32,471 nt of DNA from the NCBI GenBank assembly GCA_900552725.1, contig USAT01000008.1, positions 1 to 32,471 of the forward strand, read 5' to 3'. The notes below the pieces were generated by a model. It did not search any database. It had not been told where the DNA came from and worked only from the letters and a program-made list of their open reading frames with translations. Positions 1-6,630 of the stretch are shown here, piece after piece. Origin of the DNA: an uncultured Eubacteriales bacterium. GTDB taxonomy: Bacteria; Bacillota; Clostridia; Oscillospirales; Oscillospiraceae. Both the position numbers and the translations under genes were made by a program. Position 1 is the stretch's first letter; each line of letters opens with the position of its first letter.

Positions 1-36
1 CGTGGGAAGCGTGAAGTCGCTCTTTCTGCCTGCCAT
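1..36 (-). CDS. ParB-like partition protein, N-terminus only (partial)
   Basis: A second reading frame opens inside the 3' end of parA, with ATG at 36-34 and a strong AGGAGG-type ribosome site just upstream. Only about 12 codons (MAGRKSDFTLPT) lie in the window. Position directly after a ParA ATPase, overlapping it and translationally coupled, is the usual place for the centromere-binding ParB partner in plasmids and integrative elements. The ParB identity rests on context alone, because the conserved domain lies outside the window. Confidence 0.5.
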   Translation of the reverse strand, partial: MAGRKSDFTLPT

Positions 37-817
37 CGGCTAACACCTCCTTCGTGAAATCTGCGTAGGCCTTGGACACGGTGCTGTTCGGCTCATAGGC
101 GTATATGCTTTTTCCCTTGGACGAAACCTCTGCGGCTTTCACGGCAACGGGAATGGTCGTCCGGTAAATCCTGATCCGGCAGCCGAAGTTCTCCCGCAGC
201 GCCTCCACGGTGCTTTTGGCGAGATTCGTTCTGCCGTCCACAAGGGTCAGCAGGATTCCGTCGATGGCAAGGTTCGGGTTGGTGTGCTTTTTTACCTTGG
301 CAATCGTGGACAGGAGCTGCGTCATTCCCTTTGCCGGCAGATATTGCGCCTGCACGGGAATGATAACGCTGTCCGCAGCCGTCAGTGCGTTAAGGGTAAT
401 CATACCGAGGGACGGCATACAATCTATGAGGACATAATCGTAGTTGTCCTTTACTTGGCTGAGATAGTTCTTCATCACGCTTTCCCGGCTCATTGCGGTC
501 ACAAGGCTCATCTCCAGCGCCGACAGCTCAAGATTCGACGGCACAAGGTCAACCTTTTCCTCGTGGCTGAGAATCCCGGCAAATGGGTCTTGGCTTTCCT
601 CGCGCATTACCGCCGCCAGCTTGTTGGTCAGCGTCTGCGGCAGACTGTCTGAATCCCGCCAGCCGAGGCAGGCCGTAAGGTCGCTCTGCGGGTCTGCGTC
701 TATGAGGAGTACCTTTTTGCCCTGCATGGCAAGCCCGATTCCGAGGTTGACCGCCGTGGTGGTTTTCCCGACGCCGCCCTTTTGGTTGCATATCGCTATG
801 GTTTTACAGTTTGGCAT
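1..817 (-). CDS. parA: ParA/Soj-family partition ATPase (3' end off window)
   Basis: Deviant Walker-A P-loop ATPase that segregates DNA with a ParB partner. The start is ATG at 817-815, preceded by AAGGAGGAAAACGAAAG. The deviant Walker A KGGVGKTT is at residues 13-20, followed by an LLIDADPQ motif and a downstream LIDCMPSLG (Walker B). About 272 codons are open and the frame still runs off the window edge, past the start of the presumed parB at 36. The protein resembles ParA copies carried by clostridial integrative and conjugative elements more than chromosomal Soj, which normally sits beside gidB/rnpA-type genes; this is an inference from context. It follows a long structured leader (about 840-1180). 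Confidence 0.9.
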   Translation of the reverse strand, partial: MPNCKTIAICNQKGGVGKTTTAVNLGIGLAMQGKKVLLIDADPQSDLTACLGWRDSDSLPQTLTNKLAAVMREESQDPFAGILSHEEKVDLVPSNLELSALEMSLVTAMSRESVMKNYLSQVKDNYDYVLIDCMPSLGMITLNALTAADSVIIPVQAQYLPAKGMTQLLSTIAKVKKHTNPNLAIDGILLTLVDGRTNLAKSTVEALRENFGCRIRIYRTTIPVAVKAAEVSSKGKSIYAYEPNSTVSKAYADFTKEVLADGRQKERLHASH

Positions 818-839
818 CTTTCGTTTTCCTCCTTCTTTG

Positions 840-1180
840 TAGATTTCATAGCCGCCTGTAATGAACGGCTATGTATATGTCCGCAGTATTTGTCCTCAAC
901 GCCCCCTGCGGCGGCTTTCGCCTTCCGGGAAACACTTGGGTCACGGTGTGCTGCACCGTGTCATAGGGCTTTCACCTCTGCCGGGTTTTCCGCCAGCTCC
1001 GTAGAGAAGTATCATAATCCTTCTGACTGTCATCGCCGTCCCGGTGGCAATCCGGGTTTCAGATCGGGGGTTCTCGCTCGTCCTCCGGTTAGGAGAAGTC
1101 ACGGCGTACCCATCTTCGGGCTAATCATCAGAAGTAATGTCCCAAGTGCCTGTATATTCAATTTTCAAGGTTCACGAAGC
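840..1180 (-). promoter_or_regulatory. Long structured 5' leader of parA, family not recognised
   Basis: About 340 nt upstream of parA have no convincing ORF but many compact hairpins when read on the minus strand. CATAGCCG pairs with CGGCTATG (847-854/866-873). CACGGTG pairs with CACCGTG (942-948/954-960). A GGC-GAAA-GCC stem is closed by a GNRA tetraloop (913-922). CCCGG pairs with CCGGG (1040-1044/1052-1056). The density of short perfect stems, a GNRA loop and a short gap to the parA ribosome site suggest a structured RNA leader or cis-acting site. I could not match it to a named RNA family, and a DNA-level role such as a ParB or origin region is also possible. Confidence 0.5.
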
Positions 1181-1296
1181 GGCTCCCGATTGTGGTTGGG
1201 AAAGAACCCCTTCACTTACTCTGAATAAGGAAGCGATTTTTGAGGGTGTTTTTCAAAAAAAGTTGAAAAAATTTTTCGTGCCCCTTGGAAAGCAAA

Positions 1297-1330
1297 AAAG
1301 CCGCCCTTCCGAGAACGGAAAAGCGGCTTT
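1297..1330 (-). terminator. Intrinsic terminator, minus strand
   Basis: AAAGCCGC (1297-1304) pairs with GCGGCTTT (1323-1330), with further pairing of the inner TTCCG/CGGAA. Read on the minus strand the stem is followed by a run of six T. No minus-strand gene in the window ends here, so it may insulate the parA leader from transcription entering from the 2 kb side. On the plus strand the T-run is weak. Confidence 0.7.
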
Positions 1331-1403
1331 GCGTTTGAATGATTTACTTGTTCATATTTATATAGTATACTGTGGTCAGGCTTATGGAAGGAGGGCAAGA
1401 GCT

Positions 1404-1514
1404 ATGACGAACGGCAGCAACAGAAGCAAAGAGATAATAAGCAGGCTCGGTTTGTCCTCCCGGACTTTTTGCTTCATAACGAATTACGGTCAGTTCAGAC
1501 GAAAACGGGGATAG
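1404..1514 (+). CDS. Small ORF of 36 codons, function unknown
   Basis: ATG at 1404 is preceded by GGAAGGAGGGCAAGAGCT, an excellent ribosome site with good spacing, and the ORF ends at TAG 1512-1514. The peptide is basic (MTNGSNRSKEIISRLGLSS... ending FRRKRG) and has no recognisable domain. A longer version from 1137 exists in the same frame but crosses the terminator hairpin at 1297-1330, so the short form is favoured. It may be a small DNA-binding or leader peptide of the mobile element. Identity is unknown, and it could be a chance ORF with a good ribosome site. Confidence 0.4.
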   Translation: MTNGSNRSKEIISRLGLSSRTFCFITNYGQFRRKRG

Positions 1515-1593
1515 TACAGGACTATCCTGATTTCGCGCAGGGCTGTTCGGTGAGCAGTTCTGCTTTTACTTTATATATGGGAGATGATACACG

Positions 1594-2148
1594 ATGATTT
1601 ATTTTACGGCAGACACGCATTTCGGTCACTACAATGTCATCCGGTTCTGCGACCGTCCCTTTGCCTCCGCCGAGGAAATGGACGAGGCGATGATTCAAAA
1701 CTGGAACGATAGAGTGACCGGAAACGATACGGTATATATTCTTGGGGATATGTTTTTCCGCAGCACCAATGCGGAGGGAATCCTGAAGCGGTTGAAGGGC
1801 AAGAAGCGGCTGATCGTCGGCAACCACGACGGCTCGTGGATGACGAAGTTTGACTACGCAAGGTATTTTTTCAGCGTGGACAAGTTTTTGGAAACCTCGG
1901 ACGGAAAGCGCTCTTTAACGCTATGCCATTACCCGATGCTTTCGTGGAAGCACGCGAAGCGGTCATATATGATCCACGGGCATATTCATAATGATACGAG
2001 GGCAGACTTCTGGCCGCTGATTGCCGCACGGGAGAATGTTTTGAATGCCGGTGTGGATATAAACAGCTTTAAGCCTGTAACTTTTGATGAGCTGCTGGAA
2101 AACAACCGCCATTTCAAGGAAAACTCTTTGGCGGAAAGCTATACCTGA
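1594..2148 (+). CDS. Calcineurin-like metallophosphoesterase
   Basis: A 184-aa single-domain metallophosphoesterase with all the metal-binding motifs in order: D-T-H-F-G-H (residues 7-12), GD (51-52), GNHD (76-79), H112 and GHIH (129-132). These coordinate the two metal ions of the calcineurin-like fold. The start at ATG 1594 has GGGAGAT nearby. Small proteins of this type are common cargo of phages and integrative elements. The substrate cannot be told; phosphodiesters, nucleotides and RNA ends are all known for the family. It ends shortly before a hairpin at 2157-2189 shared with the converging small gene. Confidence 0.9.
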   Translation: MIYFTADTHFGHYNVIRFCDRPFASAEEMDEAMIQNWNDRVTGNDTVYILGDMFFRSTNAEGILKRLKGKKRLIVGNHDGSWMTKFDYARYFFSVDKFLETSDGKRSLTLCHYPMLSWKHAKRSYMIHGHIHNDTRADFWPLIAARENVLNAGVDINSFKPVTFDELLENNRHFKENSLAESYT

Positions 2149-2156
2149 AATGAAAA

Positions 2157-2189
2157 GAGCCGCTTACTCCGATTGGGAATAAGCGGCTC
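2157..2189 (-). terminator. Intrinsic terminator of the 59-aa gene
   Basis: GAGCCGCTTA (2157-2166) pairs perfectly with TAAGCGGCTC (2180-2189). On the minus strand the stem is followed by TTTT, so it ends the transcript of the small gene at 2199-2378. On the plus strand there is no T-run, so termination of the phosphoesterase mRNA here would be weaker. Confidence 0.75.
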
Positions 2190-2198
2190 GAACTCTAT

Positions 2199-2378
2199 TC
2201 AGATGTATACGACCTTCAGCTTTTTTCGCTTTGCGCCGGTCAGCTTCACCAGCACATCGTCAACGGCGTCCGTGTATTTGCCCTGCCGGATAAGCGTGTT
2301 TTTCAGGTCTATGAGGGATTTGATAACCTCCGACCGTTCCTGCTCGGTCAGATAGATATGATACTTCTGTTCTTTCAT
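2199..2378 (-). CDS. Small conserved-looking mobile-element protein, 59 aa
   Basis: MKEQKYHIYLTEQERSEVIK... begins at ATG 2378-2376, behind AGGAGGTGCCGGACA, which sets the start; an upstream in-frame Met at 2432 lacks a ribosome site. The sequence is helical and charged with a lysine-rich tail, and reads like a small DNA-binding or accessory protein. Similar 59-60 aa proteins are, from memory, common in clostridial integrative elements, but no function is established. It ends at the terminator 2157-2189. Upstream are TATATATAGTATAATC, a likely -10 region, and a long hairpin (2461-2499). Confidence 0.75.
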   Translation of the reverse strand: MKEQKYHIYLTEQERSEVIKSLIDLKNTLIRQGKYTDAVDDVLVKLTGAKRKKLKVVYI

Positions 2379-2460
2379 TGTCCGGCACCTCCTGACGCTT
2401 CCATTATACTCCGGCAGTTGCAAAAAACGCAAAGATGCGATTATACTATATATACTGATA

Positions 2461-2564
2461 GCAACAAGGCTCCAACCTTGCCGGTTGAAGCCCTGTTGCT
2501 GCCTTTGCGAATGCCACTTTTCTGTTCGTTTGAAATTATCGCCTTAGTGGGCTGTGGCATTCGC
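2461..2564. repeat. Two inverted repeats at the border between element and chromosome
   Basis: GCAACA...TGTTGC forms a long interrupted hairpin at 2461-2499, with arms GCAACA-GGCT-CAACC and GGTTG-AGCC-TGTTGC. Next to it is an 11-bp perfect inverted repeat, GCGAATGCCAC (2507-2517) and GTGGCATTCGC (2554-2564). They lie between the last AT-richer mobile-element gene and the GC-rich chromosomal ABC gene, so they may belong to the element end or to its promoter region. No direct repeat (att pair) could be assigned, because the other end is outside the window. Confidence 0.55.
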
Positions 2565-2602
2565 GACGGTCTTGTTTTTTATGGTCACATGGCTTCGCGG
2601 TG

Positions 2603-3370
2603 TCACAGCGCCGCGTCCTTTTTACACTCGGCGGTGATCTCCCGCTTCAGGCGCTGCATGTCCGGCGCGGACAGGTCGCGGGGATAGGGGAGGGCTGTCA
2701 GGTCGAATTCCCGCAGGGTGCTGTCCGGGTGCATCACCACGATCCTCTGGCCCAGCAGCAGCGCCTCGTCCAGCTGGTGGGTCACCAGCACGATGGTGCG
2801 GGGCATCCGGGCCTGGATCTGGAGCAGCTGGGTCTGCAGCTCCTCGCGGGTCAGGAAATCCAGCGAGGCGAAGGGCTCGTCCATCAGCAGCAGCTCCGCC
2901 TGACCGGCCAGTACGCGGGCCAGGCCCAGCCGCTGCTTCATGCCGGTGGACAGCTCCATGGGCGTCAGGTCGGCGTAATCCTCCAGCCCCACCAGACGGA
3001 CGAAGTCACGGGCGTGTGCATAGCTCTCTTCCGGCGTTTTGCCCACGCCGCAGGCCATGGACACATTGCGCTGCACGTTCGTCCATGTGATGACGTAGGG
3101 GTCGGGGCTCAACATGGCGCTGTGCCAGCCCTCGGGGATGGCGATCTCTCCGGCGTCCGGCTGCTCCTTGCCGGACAGCAGCATCAGGAGCGTGCTCTTG
3201 CCGCAGCCGCTGCGGCCCACGATCACCGTGAGCTGCCGGGCGGGGAAGGTGACGGACAGATCCCGCAGCACCTGGCGGGTGCGGCTCTCCCGCTGCTGGC
3301 CGGTGATGACCACCTCAGTGCTGTAGGAGGTATAGGCTTTGTCAATGTGACGGAGTGTAACGGCTTCCAT
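2603..3370 (-). CDS. ABC transporter ATP-binding protein, SsuB/TauB-like
   Basis: A 255-aa ATPase of the nitrate/sulfonate/taurine importer class. Walker A is GRSGCGKST (52-60), the signature is LSTGMKQ (140-146, Thr where Gly is usual), Walker B is LLLMDEP (160-166) and the H-loop is H198. The start ATG 3370 is chosen because MEAVTLRHIDKAY begins the domain and GAGG precedes it; the longer ORF has no domain ahead of it. The Q-loop region (about 85-96) reads AMLSPDPYVITW and seems to lack the glutamine. No permease or binding protein lies beside it, so it is an orphan here, bordered on its 3' side by the mobile element. Partners may lie beyond that element or have been lost. The substrate is unknown. 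Confidence 0.8.
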   Translation of the reverse strand: MEAVTLRHIDKAYTSYSTEVVITGQQRESRTRQVLRDLSVTFPARQLTVIVGRSGCGKSTLLMLLSGKEQPDAGEIAIPEGWHSAMLSPDPYVITWTNVQRNVSMACGVGKTPEESYAHARDFVRLVGLEDYADLTPMELSTGMKQRLGLARVLAGQAELLLMDEPFASLDFLTREELQTQLLQIQARMPRTIVLVTHQLDEALLLGQRIVVMHPDSTLREFDLTALPYPRDLSAPDMQRLKREITAECKKDAAL

Positions 3371-3492
3371 AGCAATGCCTCGGTTTCTTTTGATAGTACG
3401 GACAGCATCATAGCAGATGTCTGCCCGGCTTGTCAACCGCGGCGCATGAGCGGTAGCGTTCCGCGGCCTGGCGGACGGCAATGGAAAGGGGA

Positions 3493-3528
3493 GGAAAGGG
3501 ACAGACACAGCTGTGCCTGTCCCTTTCC
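3493..3528 (-). terminator. Long palindrome, probable terminator of the beta-helix protein gene
   Basis: GGAAAGGGACAG (3493-3504) pairs with CTGTCCCTTTCC (3517-3528), and the centre CACAGCTGTG (3506-3515) is also palindromic. It lies 45 nt past the stop of the large surface-protein gene. The T-run on the minus strand is poor, so it may be a weak terminator, an mRNA-stabilising hairpin, or a copy of a dispersed palindromic repeat. Confidence 0.5.
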
Positions 3529-3572
3529 CTACCTAAATCTGCATGAGGAGAATGAAGAACGGTTATTTGCGG

Positions 3573-6350
3573 TTATTTGCCCTTGCGGCGCAGCCATGCG
3601 CAGCCGGTCAGGCTCAGGAGCGCCATGCCCGCATAGAGGGCCACGCCCGCGTCGCCGGTCTTGCCGGACTGGACGGTCTTGCCGGGAGCGGCGGGCTTGA
3701 CCGGGGCGGGAGCACCGCTGGACAGCTTTGGGATGACCGTGCCGCTGCTCAGCTTGGTGTTACAGCCCTTGCAGTAGGTGTCGCCGGTATAGCCTGTGCT
3801 GGTGTAGGTGGCAGCCTTGGCGTTTCTCAGCTCCGTGCCGCCGTCATGGTTGGCGGGGTTCTTTTCGCCGTATGCCAGCTGGCAGATCTCACATACCGCC
3901 TTGGCGTGGCAGTTGGCCTTGCCGCCGGTGTGGTTGGAGATGACTTTGCCGCAGGTGTCGCACTTGTGATCCTTGTTGGCGTCCTCGTGGTTGGAGACGG
4001 TCTTGCCGCAGACATCACAGATGTGGTCGTTGTTGGTGTCCTCGTGGTTGGAGACGGTCTTGCCGCAGACATCGCACTTGTGGTCGTTGTTGGTGTCCTC
4101 GTGGTTGGAGATGACTTTGCCGCAGGTGTCGCACTTGTGATCCTTGTTAGCGTCCTCGTGGTTGGAGACGGTCTTGCCGCAGACGTCGCACAGGTGGTCG
4201 TTGTTGGCGTCCTCGTGGTTGGAGACGGTCTTGCCGCAGACATCGCAGATGTGATCCTTGTTAGCGTCCTCGTGGTTGGAGATAATCTTGCCGCAGGCAT
4301 CACAGATGTGATCACTGTTTTCATCGGCATGAGGCAACGTTTCGGTATGGCTGGCGCTGCGGGAGCAGGTGCGGGTGTGGGTACCGTCGCCGTTGGAGGT
4401 CCACGCACCCCAGTCGTGGTTGTTGGCGTCAACAGTACCATAGGGCTTGCCACAGGTCGAACAGATAGCTTGTGTTGTGCAGGTAGCCGTGCCGCCGGAG
4501 CAGGTGTGGACAATATTTTTACCGATCTCCAACTGCTTGCTGCTGTTATAGAGGATCTCCTTGCCGGCGTCCGAGAAGAAATAGCCGCTGTAATCCGTGT
4601 CATAGGCGTTGGAAAATACCACGGGGTAGTTCGTGTTTTCGGTGGTTACGCCGATGGATGCGCCGTAGGACATGGCCCCGCTGATGGTCAGCGTCTTGCC
4701 GGAGGGCAGATACACATTGTTGGCCTTGTCAGAAACCGTGTTGCCCTTTACAACGGGGCTGCCGCTGAGTTTCAAGGCACCCTTGTTGATGTAAACCGCA
4801 CCGCCGTTTTTCCCTGCCGTGTTGCTTTCAATCGTCCCGCCGGAAAGTGCGCAGCTCGACGAATCACTGTAGCTGAACACGCCGCCGCCCTGCTCCGATG
4901 CAGTGTTCTGCGTAAGCGTTCCGCTCGTCATAGTCATCGAAGAATTATCGGTCAGATAAATCGCACCGCCCCACTTGGCTTTGTTTCCGGTGAAAGCTGT
5001 GCCGCTGAGCGTGAGTGTACATTTCTTGCCGACGTAGACACCGCCGCCATCGTTTGTGGCACTATTCCCTGAAATCGTACCGCCGGTCATATCAAGCTTT
5101 GCGTCGAGACCCGAATCGCTGTACAGGCAGACCGCGCCGCCCCGGCGGCCCGCGGTATTGTTGCTGATGTTTGCACTGCCGGAAATCGTGAAGTTACGGC
5201 AGCCCGTAAAGATAGCGCCGCCGTCCTTTTTGGCTGAATTGCCGGTGATCTGTGTGCCGGAAATGGTGAGCTTGCCGCCACCGCGCAGGTAGATGGCACC
5301 GCCGCCGGTGTAATCATTATTTGCCGTTGAGGTGGATTGATTGCCGGAGATGGTGCCGCCTGCCAGATTGACCGTACTTGCGGTGACAGAATAGAACGCG
5401 CCGCCATTCTGGGCTTTGTTATCCTTGATGGTGCCGCCGTACATATTGAAGGTGCCGCCTGCCTGGTTCACACCACTCCCGAATGTCCGGAAAATAGCGC
5501 CGCCGGCCTTGTTGCCGTCGTTTTTGGAGATCTCACCGCCGTACATGTTGAACACGCAATCCTTGTCATCCAGCGCGATGGCTCCGCCGCCGCCCTTGCC
5601 GGTGACCTTACCGCCGGTGAGCTTGCCGCCGAACATATCCAAAGTGCTGGTATAGAGGTAAATGCAGGCGCCGCCCCAGACGTTCTTCGTCGCGCCCTTG
5701 AAGGTGCCGCCGCCCTGACAGTCGCAGAGAACAAGCCGGGCGTTATTTCTCACTTTGATCTTCTTTTCGCCGTTGGAGGACAGTGTCTTGCCGTTCAGGC
5801 ACAGATACAGCGTCCGGCCGTCAACGATCAGATCGCCGTTGAGGGTGGCATTGCCTGTCAGATAGACATAGGCGGTATTGTTGGTATACGAAATGCCGCT
5901 GGTGCCGTTCCATGCCGTATAGGTCACATCGGAATGGGCGGTATGGTCGCCCGCGTTGACATTACCGCCGCAGATGCAGTGGGTGTGCGCCGCCTGTATG
6001 GCGATGCCCTGGTCGGCGGACTGCACCGCGGGCTCTACTGCGGGTTTATCCGCGTCGGGAGCGCCGGTATCCGGCTGTTCCTCATCCGCGGGCTGGGCCG
6101 CTTTGTCCTCTGCCGGAGCGGCGTACTTGCCGCAGCGCTCCACCGCCGCGCCTTCCGCGCCGCAGATGGGGCAATCCGCGTTCATGCCCTCTGCCGTGCA
6201 GGCGGCTTCACAGACGCATACTACCTCTTGCTGCTGCTCCTGCTGTGCATTGCTGGCCGCGGCGTCCTCGCCATCGGCGAATACCGCCACAGGCAGCAGG
6301 CTCAACGCCAGCGTCAGTGCCAGCAGGATCGCAAATAGTCGTTTTTTCAT
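3573..6350 (-). CDS. Large secreted, wall-anchored beta-helix protein with Cys-pair repeats
   Basis: A 925-aa protein starting at ATG 6350 behind AAAGGACAAAGGTAC. Residues 1-25 are a signal peptide (MKKRLFAILLALTLALS..., likely cut after VFA). A short cysteine-rich segment follows (CVCEAACT, CPICG). About residues 150-590 are tandem GG-A-I/V-Y/F, N-x-A and GGT-I motifs typical of a right-handed parallel beta-helix. Then come seven 19-aa repeats of the form NHEDANKDHxCDxCGKxxS, with a Cys-x2-Cys and two His each. The C-terminus has KTGD, a hydrophobic segment and RRKGK, which resembles a degenerate sortase sorting signal. The protein probably faces outward, as an adhesin, polysaccharide-binding or carbohydrate-active surface protein. 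No catalytic domain is seen. It is a lone gene with its own promoter (6510-6482). Confidence 0.85.
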   Translation of the reverse strand: MKKRLFAILLALTLALSLLPVAVFADGEDAAASNAQQEQQQEVVCVCEAACTAEGMNADCPICGAEGAAVERCGKYAAPAEDKAAQPADEEQPDTGAPDADKPAVEPAVQSADQGIAIQAAHTHCICGGNVNAGDHTAHSDVTYTAWNGTSGISYTNNTAYVYLTGNATLNGDLIVDGRTLYLCLNGKTLSSNGEKKIKVRNNARLVLCDCQGGGTFKGATKNVWGGACIYLYTSTLDMFGGKLTGGKVTGKGGGGAIALDDKDCVFNMYGGEISKNDGNKAGGAIFRTFGSGVNQAGGTFNMYGGTIKDNKAQNGGAFYSVTASTVNLAGGTISGNQSTSTANNDYTGGGAIYLRGGGKLTISGTQITGNSAKKDGGAIFTGCRNFTISGSANISNNTAGRRGGAVCLYSDSGLDAKLDMTGGTISGNSATNDGGGVYVGKKCTLTLSGTAFTGNKAKWGGAIYLTDNSSMTMTSGTLTQNTASEQGGGVFSYSDSSSCALSGGTIESNTAGKNGGAVYINKGALKLSGSPVVKGNTVSDKANNVYLPSGKTLTISGAMSYGASIGVTTENTNYPVVFSNAYDTDYSGYFFSDAGKEILYNSSKQLEIGKNIVHTCSGGTATCTTQAICSTCGKPYGTVDANNHDWGAWTSNGDGTHTRTCSRSASHTETLPHADENSDHICDACGKIISNHEDANKDHICDVCGKTVSNHEDANNDHLCDVCGKTVSNHEDANKDHKCDTCGKVISNHEDTNNDHKCDVCGKTVSNHEDTNNDHICDVCGKTVSNHEDANKDHKCDTCGKVISNHTGGKANCHAKAVCEICQLAYGEKNPANHDGGTELRNAKAATYTSTGYTGDTYCKGCNTKLSSGTVIPKLSSGAPAPVKPAAPGKTVQSGKTGDAGVALYAGMALLSLTGCAWLRRKGK
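3931..4329 (-). repeat. Seven tandem 57-bp coding repeats
   Basis: Units beginning TGGTTGGAGA start at 3931, 3988, 4045, 4102, 4159, 4216 and 4273, exactly 57 bp apart. They encode the 19-aa Cys-x2-Cys units of the surface protein. Two alternating variants are visible (GKTVS with DVC, GKVIS with DTC), which suggests expansion by unequal crossing-over or slippage. Copy number may differ between strains. Confidence 0.95.
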
Positions 6351-6451
6351 GTACCTTTGTCCTTTCTTGTTATCCTGTCGTCGTTTCCTCGTCCTCTATT
6401 CTTCTATCCCTTTCGGGGAGAATTCAGGTGATACAGCCGGTGCTGTACATT

Positions 6452-6487
6452 TTGGTGTGCGCACCATTGGTGCGCACACCAAGGATA
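6452..6487 (-). promoter_or_regulatory. -10 box of the surface-protein promoter and a perfect 14-bp inverted repeat at its start site
   Basis: On the minus strand the -35 TTGCTT (6510-6505, just outside this span) is 17 nt from the -10 TATCCT (6487-6482). Immediately downstream lie TTGGTGTGCGCACC (6452-6465) and GGTGCGCACACCAA (6469-6482), a perfect 14-bp inverted repeat with a 3-nt centre. Each arm itself contains GTGCGCAC. Placement across the transcription start suggests a repressor operator or a 5' mRNA hairpin. Confidence 0.6.
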
Positions 6488-6565
6488 CCATAGACGGCCG
6501 GGAAAAGCAAGCCGTATTTTCACTTTTCTGGAAAATAGACGGGGCGGGGTGTATAAGAAACGGAA

Positions 6566-6585
6566 TATGCAGAATATTCTGCATA
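6566..6585. promoter_or_regulatory. 20-bp perfect palindrome upstream of the OLE RNA promoter
   Basis: TATGCAGAATATTCTGCATA reads the same on both strands. It ends 7 bp before the -35 box of the plus-strand promoter at 6593 and lies 56 bp upstream of the divergent -35 at 6510. Its symmetry and place suggest a dimeric regulator site serving one or both promoters. I do not recognise the regulator. Confidence 0.55.
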
Positions 6586-6592
6586 AAATCAG

Positions 6593-6621
6593 TTGCGAAA
6601 CGGCGGAAGATGTGGTATGAT
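6593..6621 (+). promoter_or_regulatory. Sigma-A promoter of the OLE RNA
   Basis: TTGCGA (6593-6598), a 17-nt spacer and TATGAT (6616-6621) form a near-consensus promoter. The predicted start, around 6628-6631, coincides with the first base of the closing helix of the downstream structured RNA, which supports both calls. Confidence 0.8.
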
Positions 6622-6630
6622 ATGAAATTA

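Noticed and set aside
1216..1398. 60-codon minus-strand ORF
   Set aside because: Runs straight through the intrinsic terminator at 1297-1330 and has no ribosome site.
2600..3700. 366-codon plus-strand frame opposite the ABC ATPase
   Set aside because: Antisense shadow; crosses the intergenic palindrome and has no domain.
3931..4329. CRISPR array
   Set aside because: Repeats are contiguous 57-bp coding units without spacers and lie in frame in a secreted protein.
3543..5072. 509-codon plus-strand frame rich in Val/Gly/Ala repeats
   Set aside because: Mirror of the surface protein's repeat region; the repeats explain its periodicity.
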